A stretch of 13,070 bases of DNA from Mariprofundaceae bacterium (GTDB taxonomy: Bacteria > Pseudomonadota > Zetaproteobacteria > Mariprofundales > Mariprofundaceae): contig JALUXN010000154.1 in assembly GCA_027018975.1 (NCBI GenBank), positions 1 through 13,070 of the forward strand, in the 5' to 3' direction. Under the pieces are notes generated by a model that was given only the letters and a program-made list of their open reading frames with translations, made no database searches and was not told the DNA's origin. Of the stretch, positions 6,636 through 12,833 are shown one piece after another. Made by a program: the position numbers and the translations under genes. Within the stretch, counting starts at the first letter, position 1; each line of letters begins with the position of its first letter.

Positions 6636-7874
6636 GTGACCCAGATAGAGATCCTTGACCAACTGCTCAGAGACATGGACACCATCCGCCCGATTGTCAT
6701 CTCGGCCATGCCCGATGACCCCAAGTTGCGCGCCACCACACGCCGCATGATCTCCGATCTGGAATCGATGCGACGCAATCCATCGGTCTCCCGCCACACC
6801 TATGTATGGCTCAGCCAGCAGATGAGTAAGCTCCTTGATGCAGAACATGGTGTCCTACTGCGCCCCGGACCGGATGGCGACATCCCCGAACAGGCTGCTC
6901 AGATCATCGAAGAGCAGGTCGAGCAGCGTCGTGACTTGCTCTCACAAGGGCTGCGCGACATTGCCGCCACCGACACCCTGCTCAATCAAAGCGCTGCTTT
7001 ACTCGGCAAGAAAGCCGCCAACGACGAACCGCTGCAGGGCAAAGCACGCCACCTGCACAAACTGATCGACGCGCATCTGCGCAACGACATCGCGCTGCGC
7101 AATGAAATGCAGCAGTTTATCGGCGCATTCACGCCGTCGATCAACGCCATCTCCAATGTACTGAAAAATGTCGGGGAGGATTCCCCCGAACTGAAGCTCG
7201 CCACCCAGATGCTCGAGCAGGAGTTGCCGGAAGATGCGGAAGAGGCACGCGCCCTGCTGCAAAACGCCCGTCAGCGCATCCAGCAAGCCGGCTCCAAACT
7301 GGCCGATGCCAGCCACAAACTGAATGAGACCATGCAGGAAAATATCGAGAAACTCTCCACCCTATCCAGCAAGCTCAAACAGGCCGAATCCGAGGCGCGC
7401 AACGACCCGCTCACCCGCCTCGCCAACCGCCGTTATCTGGCGGAGTTTCTCAACACACTGGGGCAGTCGAGCTTCTGTTTTCTTATTATCGACATCGACT
7501 ATTTCAAAAAGATCAACGACACCTACGGCCACGATGTCGGCGATGAAATCCTCCAGCAGCTGGCCACCATTCTGCGCGACAATGTACGCGGCAGCGATCT
7601 GGCCGCACGCATCGGCGGAGAGGAGTTCTGCATCATTTTCCCCTCGACCGACCTGCAGACCAGCCGGCAGCTGGCTGAAAAACTGCGTCAGGCGATCGCA
7701 GCACGCCCCTTCAAAACCGCCCGCGGACAGGTTCCCGTGACCATCAGCATCGGTCTGGCGCAACATCAACCCGGCAACAAACACAGCACCACCTTCAAAG
7801 CGGCCGACAAAGCACTCTACCACTCCAAAGAGAACGGCCGAAACCGCGTCACCGTCGCACCGGTCAACAGCTAA
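6636..7874 (+). CDS. Soluble GGDEF diguanylate cyclase with long helical N-terminus
   Basis: This 412-residue protein is predicted to join two GTP into c-di-GMP. The C-terminal GGDEF domain (about 250-405) shows NDPLTRLANRRYL, metal residue D286 in IDIDYFKKIND, the active-site GGEEF at 327-331, and an I-site RGSD (318-321) five residues before it, so it is likely active and product-inhibited. Residues 1-250 have no membrane segment and no recognisable PAS, GAF or REC fold. They are helical, with a probable coiled coil at about 200-255 leading into the catalytic domain (SKLADASHKLNETMQENIEK). This plan recalls diguanylate cyclases of the E. coli DgcZ/YeaP style or flagellum-linked cyclases, but the sensor is unnamed. 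The start is GTG, with GGAG 8 bases upstream. It follows the 129-residue gene by 15 bases and faces the PilZ gene tail to tail. Confidence 0.9.
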   Translation: MTQIEILDQLLRDMDTIRPIVISAMPDDPKLRATTRRMISDLESMRRNPSVSRHTYVWLSQQMSKLLDAEHGVLLRPGPDGDIPEQAAQIIEEQVEQRRDLLSQGLRDIAATDTLLNQSAALLGKKAANDEPLQGKARHLHKLIDAHLRNDIALRNEMQQFIGAFTPSINAISNVLKNVGEDSPELKLATQMLEQELPEDAEEARALLQNARQRIQQAGSKLADASHKLNETMQENIEKLSTLSSKLKQAESEARNDPLTRLANRRYLAEFLNTLGQSSFCFLIIDIDYFKKINDTYGHDVGDEILQQLATILRDNVRGSDLAARIGGEEFCIIFPSTDLQTSRQLAEKLRQAIAARPFKTARGQVPVTISIGLAQHQPGNKHSTTFKAADKALYHSKENGRNRVTVAPVNS

Positions 7875-7957
7875 TCAGCCACCCAGAGTCCCTTGGGCGA
7901 TCACATCATCGAGCGACCCCTATCGAGATGAGCCAGCAGACCGCGTAAATTGACGAC

Positions 7958-8527
7958 CTATTGCTCGTGTTCCTGTTTGTGTTTGGCGCGAATCGCCTCG
8001 CGATGGCGGCGATAAACATACTTGGCCACCGTATCCTCCTCATCATCGCAGCGGAAATAGAAGCTGACACCGATATTCTGGCGCCTCCCCTGCATAGCTC
8101 CGGCGCGTCTGACAATGCCGATTAACTCGAGAATAGATGGTGGAAACGAGGGCAGCATCATCTTGATACGAATCGCATCACCACGTTCATAGTGCTGATG
8201 GGTGACAAAACTGATACCCGTCACACTCAAATTCACCGGCCGCTCCTGCATGTCGCTATGGCTGGCATCATTGAGCATATTCACACCGATCAGGTAATTC
8301 AGCTTGGCATCCAACGCCTCCAGTGCGCTGCTCATCTCCGAGCTGGCCTCACCATCCTGAAAGAGATCGCGTCCCACCATCCGCTGCAGCATCCCGTTCT
8401 GACGGGAACGCACGCCGATTTTGGTCTTGCAGATCTCAAACTCCTCTTGCGAAATCTTCTCATCCTGCAACGGAATCATGTCATCGACGCGAAAATCCTG
8501 ACGCCCCTGTGACGCTGTATTAGCCAT
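7958..8527 (-). CDS. PilZ-domain c-di-GMP receptor
   Basis: This 189-residue soluble protein is a likely c-di-GMP effector. The two halves of the PilZ ligand signature are visible: RxxxR as R9-QDF-R13 at the N-terminus, and the (D/N)xSxxG motif as N99-L-S101-V-T-G104. Between them is a ~70-residue helical insert (about 25-95). This arrangement occurs in a common group of long PilZ proteins. The barrel continues through GDAIRIKMMLP, IGIVRRAG and RRQNIGVSFYF and ends in a basic helix (about 165-185, VAKYVYRRHREAIRAK). Asn replaces Asp in the second motif, which PilZ proteins tolerate. The ATG overlaps the end of the HD-GYP gene by 8 bases, with AGAGG upstream. It is last in the c-di-GMP operon, so it may read out the level set by the neighbouring enzymes. 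Confidence 0.87.
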   Translation of the reverse strand: MANTASQGRQDFRVDDMIPLQDEKISQEEFEICKTKIGVRSRQNGMLQRMVGRDLFQDGEASSEMSSALEALDAKLNYLIGVNMLNDASHSDMQERPVNLSVTGISFVTHQHYERGDAIRIKMMLPSFPPSILELIGIVRRAGAMQGRRQNIGVSFYFRCDDEEDTVAKYVYRRHREAIRAKHKQEHEQ

Positions 8528-10091
8528 AACTACGTACCTCTGTCTTCACTGAAATTAACGCCGAGAGCGGCATCACACCAGTCGCCTCCTGCCCCCGCTC
8601 AGCTTGTGTCTTCACCTCGCCGCGCTCTATCGCAGCAATCGCCACCTCGACAATCGTCGGATCAAACTGCGTGCCGGCACTCTCCTTCAACTGCTCCAAG
8701 CAGAACGACAACGGCCGCGCCATACGATAGACACGATGGGTCGTCATCGCATCAATGGCGTCAGCCACACAGACAATGCGCGCATCCAACGGGATATCAT
8801 CACCGGCCAACTTATCGGGATAACCGTAACCATCATAGCGTTCGTGGTGATGGCGCAACATCAACCGCTCGCGCACCATGGTATCCATATTGGCCAGAAT
8901 ATTATCACCGATCACCGGATGCGCCTTCATGAGCGCAAATTCACTATCGGTATAACGCCCCGGCTTGAGCAGCACCGCATCAGGGACGCCGCACTTGCCG
9001 ATATCGTGCAGCAAACCACCAGTACGAATCAAATCGACATGATCATCATCCAACCCCAAATCCTGCGCCAACACTGCTGACAGCGCGCCAACACGCGCTG
9101 AGTGGTCACGCGTGTACTTATCGCGCGCCTCCAATGAGCGCACCAGCGCAATCAAGGTATCGCGCATATTGGCGGCCAATGCCGCATGCACAGCACGGTT
9201 ATCGAGCAGGGTGTCAAGTTTCTTGACAAGAATACCGAGAATTTGACGGACATCGCTGCGCAACGGAATTTCACATGCCACCTGATTCAGGCAGAGCACC
9301 CCCATCGAGACACCCTGCAGGCAGACTGGAACCGCCACAAAACCATTCTGCTCTACCCCTTGCCAGCAGGGTTGTGGCTGGGCATCGTGCCCCACTTGAT
9401 ACAACGTTTCGTGGCCATCGATCAGCTCACGAAAAACCGTCTCGCGCAGTTTGCAGGAGAGCGGCGCATCCTCATAACCCTCCGATGCAACCATCACCAA
9501 CTGATCCTGCTGACGCTCGAACAGCGCCAGATAACCGCCCTGCGCGTGCACAACCTCCATCGCCAGATTCAGTGCCCGACCGCACACAGCAGAGACATCA
9601 TGCTCGGCCGGCATCTCATCAAACATGCGATAGACCAGCCCCAGCCGGCGATCCATCTCGAACATCTCCGGCAGCAGCCGATCGGAGGATCGCATCGAAC
9701 GCTCCACCGGCGCCGCAGGTGACTGCGCGCTCCCCAGCATCTGGGTTAGACAATCCAACAACACATCCGGCGCAAAGGGCTTGGAGAGCACATGCTCAAT
9801 ACCCAAATCCACTGCCTGACTCATGCGCTCGGCAGTCAAGAATCCGCTCATCAACACCATCGGCGGCAGCGTCTCGCCACGTGCGCGCATCGCCTCGAAG
9901 AGATCCAGCACATTACCATCGCCGAGACTCATATCGGTAATCAAGCCGTCCCAATGGGTGCCGGCCAGCACATCCTGCGCCTCTTTCAGGCTGCCAATCT
10001 GGGTGATTTTGACATGTTCATCGAGTTCGCTGGCGATCTCCGCAACAACTTCGCGCACCGCTGGCTGATCTTCGAGAATCAATATCCGCAT
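8520..10091 (-). CDS. REC-GAF-HD-GYP response regulator, c-di-GMP phosphodiesterase
   Basis: This 523-residue protein is predicted to hydrolyse c-di-GMP under phosphorylation control. Domain 1 is a receiver (1-120) with E7/D8, phospho-acceptor D53, S82 and K104. Domain 2 (about 150-295) looks like a GAF sensor (LGLVYRMFDEMPAEHDVSAV start; GFVAVPVCLQG and MGVLCLNQV strands). Domain 3 (about 305-490) is HD-GYP: the HD pair H362/D363 in GGLLHDIGKCGVPD, then H390, and the signature HHHERYDGYGYP (414-425). All metal-ligand motifs of active HD-GYP enzymes are present. Its ATG shares one base with the stop of the upstream response regulator (TAATG), and its end overlaps the PilZ gene by 8 bases. No histidine kinase is nearby, so the phospho-donor is unknown. 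It could alternatively act on cGAMP, but c-di-GMP is the usual substrate. Confidence 0.94.
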   Translation of the reverse strand: MRILILEDQPAVREVVAEIASELDEHVKITQIGSLKEAQDVLAGTHWDGLITDMSLGDGNVLDLFEAMRARGETLPPMVLMSGFLTAERMSQAVDLGIEHVLSKPFAPDVLLDCLTQMLGSAQSPAAPVERSMRSSDRLLPEMFEMDRRLGLVYRMFDEMPAEHDVSAVCGRALNLAMEVVHAQGGYLALFERQQDQLVMVASEGYEDAPLSCKLRETVFRELIDGHETLYQVGHDAQPQPCWQGVEQNGFVAVPVCLQGVSMGVLCLNQVACEIPLRSDVRQILGILVKKLDTLLDNRAVHAALAANMRDTLIALVRSLEARDKYTRDHSARVGALSAVLAQDLGLDDDHVDLIRTGGLLHDIGKCGVPDAVLLKPGRYTDSEFALMKAHPVIGDNILANMDTMVRERLMLRHHHERYDGYGYPDKLAGDDIPLDARIVCVADAIDAMTTHRVYRMARPLSFCLEQLKESAGTQFDPTIVEVAIAAIERGEVKTQAERGQEATGVMPLSALISVKTEVRSYG

Positions 10092-10597
10092 TAAAGAAGC
10101 CCCGTAGCATTTTTTCCGTAGGCGCGCGTCACCATGGTAGCTGCCGGTTTGACGCTCTCCGGGGGTGGTGTGTTCTGCTGCTCCAGTTTCTCCATCTGCT
10201 CTTCAAGCGCCGTAAAACGCCGTTTCAGATGCAGATATTGCGCAGCATTCTCCAACCGAACCCGAATCTCCGGCAATTGAAATGGCTTACTGATAAAGTC
10301 GTATGCGCCCGCCTCTACCGCATGGATAGCATTTTCGATGCCAGAATAGCCGGTCATCAACATCACCAGCGTATCCAGCTGCGCTTCACGCACATGAAAC
10401 AGCAGCTGCAGCCCGTCACACCCGGGCATGACAATATCACTAAGTACAAGATCAAAGGGTTCAGATTGAAGAATTTCCAACGCATCGTCACCGCGATGGC
10501 AAACGACGATGTCAAAATCAGACTCCTGCAGATACTCCTCCAGAATCGAAGCCAGCGCGTGGTCATCTTCCGCCAGCAGCAGCCGCGTCTGCGTCAC
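10091..10597 (-). CDS. Single-domain response regulator with coiled-coil tail
   Basis: This 168-residue protein has a complete receiver domain (1-125): acidic pair D11/D12, phosphorylation site D54 in LVLSDIVMPG, T82 and K104 in DFISKPF. A helical extension follows (about 120-142, LKRRFTALEEQMEKLEQQ), then a Pro-rich disordered tail with no DNA-binding or enzymatic output domain. It therefore probably works by protein-protein contact, for example as a phospho-relay step or allosteric partner of the HD-GYP protein encoded next. The start is GTG with GGGGA 6 bases upstream, two bases after the stop of the 86-residue gene. The stop shares one base with the HD-GYP start. The kinase is not in the window. 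Confidence 0.9.
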   Translation of the reverse strand: MTQTRLLLAEDDHALASILEEYLQESDFDIVVCHRGDDALEILQSEPFDLVLSDIVMPGCDGLQLLFHVREAQLDTLVMLMTGYSGIENAIHAVEAGAYDFISKPFQLPEIRVRLENAAQYLHLKRRFTALEEQMEKLEQQNTPPPESVKPAATMVTRAYGKNATGLL

Positions 10598-10599
10598 GG

Positions 10600-10860
10600 T
10601 TATCCCCGCGACAAGTCGTTGGACTTATATAATTTCAGTAGTTGAGATTCCAGTGCACGCTCGTTCGGCTTCTGCTGTTGCTGCTCGACCTGATCTTCGA
10701 GTGCCTGCCGTTGAGTGAGTGCCGCCGAGGAGATGTTGACCTGATCATTGCGTTTGGCAGTGGATGCGTTCACCGGCCTTTCAGCCACGGACGGAGCACG
10801 GTTGTTCTGCTGAAGCAACCTATTAATTAATCCGTCAACCGGTTGAACATGAATGCCCAT
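10600..10860 (-). CDS. Small Gln-rich protein with flagellar-type DxVxISxxA motif
   Basis: This 86-residue protein has no named family that I can assign. The ATG has GGAG 6 bases upstream. The middle carries D39-Q-V41-N-I43-S44-S-A-A47, the DxVxISxxA pattern common near the start of FlgM and in several other flagellar export or assembly proteins. It is followed by a Gln-rich helix (48-75) ending LESQLLKLYK. The FlgM sigma-28-binding C-terminal helices are not recognisable, so I do not call it FlgM. No signal peptide, membrane segment or cysteine is seen. It is the first gene of the run that continues with the receiver protein, HD-GYP enzyme and PilZ protein, and a sigma-28-type promoter lies about 65 bases upstream. 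Together these support a motility link, by inference. Confidence 0.75.
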   Translation of the reverse strand: MGIHVQPVDGLINRLLQQNNRAPSVAERPVNASTAKRNDQVNISSAALTQRQALEDQVEQQQQKPNERALESQLLKLYKSNDLSRG

Positions 10861-10927
10861 CCATCTCTCCTGTTCCGAGGCTTATGCTGCGCTCGAGCGA
10901 GCCATCATAAGTTTCGTGCACACTATT

Positions 10928-10954
10928 CTATCGGTGCAATCCACGGCAACTTTA
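10928..10954 (-). promoter_or_regulatory. Sigma-28 (FliA)-type promoter of the c-di-GMP operon
   Basis: Read on the minus strand: TAAAGTTG (10954-10947), an 11-base spacer, then ACCGATAG (10935-10928). The FliA consensus is TAAAGTTT-N11-GCCGATAA, so this is 7 of 8 and 6 of 8 matches with exact spacing, including the CCGATA core. Transcription would start near 10921 and reach the 86-residue gene at 10860 after about 60 bases. A weaker sigma-70 reading (TTGCCG-N18-TAGTGT) overlaps it. Confidence 0.62.
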
Positions 10955-11008
10955 ATTTTTTCTCACCACCGATGCATAAGATTTGGCAGGAGAGCGCGCG
11001 CAATAGCA

Positions 11009-11033
11009 ATACTTGACTAAAATAGTCGGCTTT
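11009..11033 (+). promoter_or_regulatory. IscR type 1 binding site
   Basis: The inverted repeat GACT-AAAAT-AGTC (11015-11027) with its flanks ATACTT and GGCTTT matches the E. coli IscR type 1 consensus (ATASYYGACTRWWWYAGTC then RRSTAT) at 24 of 25 positions. The only difference is TTT for TAT at the end. [2Fe-2S]-IscR binds such sites to repress; the site contains the -35 box of the iscR promoter, so negative autoregulation by Fe-S status is expected. Confidence 0.88.
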
Positions 11034-11040
11034 ATACCAT
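11013..11040 (+). promoter_or_regulatory. iscR promoter (-35 inside the IscR site)
   Basis: TTGACT (11013-11018) is a 5/6 -35 box. A -10 candidate TACCAT (11035-11040) follows at 16 bases; TATACC (11033-11038) is an alternative at 14. The -35 lies within the IscR operator, the geometry expected for repression. The start would be near 11047, giving an unusually long leader to ATG 11191. Confidence 0.65.
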
Positions 11041-11080
11041 CCGCGCCACAAGCAAACACCCTACAGGGCTATCGCCATTG

Positions 11081-11118
11081 AAAAAACGTCATTCCCGAGG
11101 GCTCTATCAGGAATGACG
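11081..11118 (-). terminator. Strong hairpin with minus-strand T-run
   Basis: CGTCATTCCCGA (11087-11098) and TCAGGAATGACG (11107-11118) form a stem with an 8-base loop. On the minus strand the one imperfect pair is a G·U wobble, giving a continuous 12-pair stem followed at once by six Ts (plus-strand A run 11081-11086), a textbook Rho-independent terminator. On the plus strand the same pair is an A/C mismatch, and a second T-run (11126-11131) comes only after 7 bases. The ATTCC...GGAAT arms also resemble dispersed palindromic repeats of proteobacteria. Confidence 0.6.
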
Positions 11119-11190
11119 ACGATCGTTTTTTCATCAAGGAATACGAACATTTTTCATGCGATAACCTAGAAAACCTTGCCGGAGGTCTTA

Positions 11191-11682
11191 ATGCGATTAA
11201 CCAGTAAAGGGCGCTACGCCGTATCGGCCATGGTCGATCTGAATAAACAGCAGGAGAATGGCCCGGTCACACTGGCTGCGATCTCCGATCGACAATTTAT
11301 CTCTCTCTCCTATCTCGAACAGCTCTTCCGCCGCCTGCGCGAAAATGGCCTGGTGCGCTCCGTGCGCGGCCCCGGTGGTGGTTATCTCTTAGCCAAAGGT
11401 GACGACGAAATCTCCGTGGCCGACATCATCCGCGCCGTCAATGAGCCGGTGCATACCACCATGTGCGAAAACGGTGTGCGCGGCTGCCACCGTGGTAACC
11501 GCTGCGATACCCACGAACTATGGGAAGCACTCGGTCTGCACATCTACCGCTTTCTCGATGCCGTCACACTCGCCCAAGTTTGCGACAAATCACTGCAACT
11601 GGAACTGATCGAACTGGCCAATGTCGGCGACTACCGCCTCACCCCGCGCTCGGAAGAGTTGGCCATCAAAGCGATCCCCTGA
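11191..11682 (+). CDS. iscR: IscR, Rrf2-family Fe-S cluster regulator
   Basis: This 163-residue transcription factor senses cellular Fe-S status through a [2Fe-2S] cluster and represses the isc operon when the cluster is bound. It closely follows E. coli IscR (162 residues): N-terminal winged helix (1-65; MRLTSKGRYAVSAMVDL, SLSYLEQLFRRLR, recognition and wing SVRGPGGGYLLAKG), dimerisation helix, and the cluster loop with C92, C99, C105 and H108. The ligand spacing is CX6CX5CX2H instead of the E. coli CX5CX5CX2H, a one-residue insertion in the loop. The start is ATG at 11191, with GGAGGT 5 bases upstream; a TTG 15 bases earlier is rejected. A near-perfect IscR type 1 site sits on its promoter. 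The iscS gene begins one base after its stop. The match is clear over the first 110 residues; the C-terminal tail diverges as is usual. Confidence 0.96.
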   Translation: MRLTSKGRYAVSAMVDLNKQQENGPVTLAAISDRQFISLSYLEQLFRRLRENGLVRSVRGPGGGYLLAKGDDEISVADIIRAVNEPVHTTMCENGVRGCHRGNRCDTHELWEALGLHIYRFLDAVTLAQVCDKSLQLELIELANVGDYRLTPRSEELAIKAIP

Positions 11683-11683
11683 A

Positions 11684-12817
11684 TTGAAACGCTATCTCGA
11701 CTTCAACGCCACCTGCCCGCCACTGCCTGAAGTAATCGAGGCTGTCAGCCGCGCCTCGGCCTCGGCCATCGGCAATCCATCCAGCCTGCATTGGGCCGGA
11801 CGCGCAGCACGGCGCATTGTCGATGATGCGCGCGATCGTCTGGCGGCACACCTCCACTGCGAGAGCGGCAGCGTGGTTTTTACCTCCGGCGGCACCGAAT
11901 CTGACAACATCGCCATTCACGCAACCACCGCCGCACACCCTGGCGGCGGCACCATCATCACCACCGCCATCGAGCACCCTGCGGTATTGCGCCCCCTCGA
12001 ACAGCTGCAGTCGCCACAGTGGCAACTCCAACAGATTAAACCCAATGCAAGCGGCGTCATTGATACGCAGGCGATGATCGAAGCCATCGATGCCGCCGAC
12101 GACCTGCGCCTAGTCTGCATCATGCTGGTCAACAACGAGAGCGGCGCCATCCAGCCGGCGGCGGAAATCGCCCGCCACTGCCGCACACGTCATATCCCCA
12201 TCCTTATCGACGCCGTGCAGGCACTGGGCAAAATCGCTATTGATGCCACCCAGCTCGACGCCGATTTCATCGCCCTCTCCGCCCATAAAATCGGTGGGCC
12301 AAAGGGTGTGGGCGCCCTCATCGTTCGTCGCGGTGTCAAAATCGCGCAGCTTGCCCCCGGTGGCGGACAGGAGCGCGGCCGCCGCTCCGGCACCGAAAAT
12401 GTCCCCGGCATTGCCGGCTTCGCTGCCGCCCTCGGCATCATCGATTTCAACGACTACCGCCCCATCCGTGACCACTTCGAATCGCGCCTGTGCGCCAGCA
12501 TCCCGGAAAGCAGCATCATCGCTGCCGATGCCCCGCGCAGCGCCAACACATCGCTCTTCACCCTGCCCGGCGTCGATGGCGAAACCATCCTCATGCAGCT
12601 CGATCTGGCCGGTTTTGCGGTGGCCTCCGGCTCCGCTTGCTCATCCGGCAAACGCGAGCCCTCACACGTCCTGCGCGCCATGGGTGTGAATGATACGCTG
12701 GCACGCAGTGCCATTCGTGTCAGCTTCGGGCCGGGCAACAGCACAGCAGATGCCGATGCGCTGATCGAAGCGCTGCTGCAGAGCCGCAACCGGCTCAAAC
12801 AGATGGCCGGATTTTAA
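11684..12817 (+). CDS. iscS: Cysteine desulfurase, IscS/NifS type
   Basis: This PLP-dependent enzyme takes sulfur from L-cysteine and passes it as a persulfide to Fe-S scaffold proteins. With the chosen start it has 377 residues, shorter than E. coli IscS (404) and nearer NifS-like desulfurases. Markers: YLDFNAT at the N-terminus, TSGGTESDN (68-76), the E97-H98 pair in AIEHPA, D176 in ILIDAVQ, PLP lysine K202 in SAHKIGGPKG, RSGTENV (234-240), and the long-loop group I catalytic C319 in SGSACSSG followed by EPSHVLRAMG. The start is TTG 11684, one base after the iscR stop. It gives the family N-terminus but has no ribosome-binding site, so coupled translation is inferred. An ATG at 11621 would add 21 unrelated residues overlapping iscR. 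Residue 11 is Cys where family members usually have Thr (NATTP). iscU does not follow. Confidence 0.95.
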   Translation: MKRYLDFNATCPPLPEVIEAVSRASASAIGNPSSLHWAGRAARRIVDDARDRLAAHLHCESGSVVFTSGGTESDNIAIHATTAAHPGGGTIITTAIEHPAVLRPLEQLQSPQWQLQQIKPNASGVIDTQAMIEAIDAADDLRLVCIMLVNNESGAIQPAAEIARHCRTRHIPILIDAVQALGKIAIDATQLDADFIALSAHKIGGPKGVGALIVRRGVKIAQLAPGGGQERGRRSGTENVPGIAGFAAALGIIDFNDYRPIRDHFESRLCASIPESSIIAADAPRSANTSLFTLPGVDGETILMQLDLAGFAVASGSACSSGKREPSHVLRAMGVNDTLARSAIRVSFGPGNSTADADALIEALLQSRNRLKQMAGF

Positions 12818-12833
12818 CCGTAAGGAGCATACG

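Larger units (their letters stand above)
10861..11190. other. Divergent intergenic control region (330 bases, no gene)
   Basis: This gap separates the minus-strand c-di-GMP operon from iscR on the plus strand. It holds the ribosome-binding site of the 86-residue gene, a sigma-28-type promoter (minus), an IscR type 1 site overlapping the iscR -35 (plus), an iscR leader of about 140 bases with a strong hairpin and flanking A/T runs, and the GGAGGT of iscR. I find no coding sequence in it. Confidence 0.7.

Noticed and set aside
7875..7957. Terminator between the converging GGDEF and PilZ genes
   Set aside because: Only a 4-base stem (CCCA/TGGG) and no T-run could be found.
10600..10860. Calling the 86-residue protein FlgM
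   Set aside because: Only the short DxVxISxxA motif is shared; the sigma-28-binding C-terminal helices are not recognisable.
10984..11001. Possible sigma-54 element TTGGCAGG...GCGCGC
   Set aside because: The -24 GG is present but the TTGC of the -12 half is missing.
11621..11683. Upstream ATG for iscS
   Set aside because: It adds 21 residues unlike any desulfurase N-terminus and overlaps iscR coding by 62 bases; kept only as an alternative.
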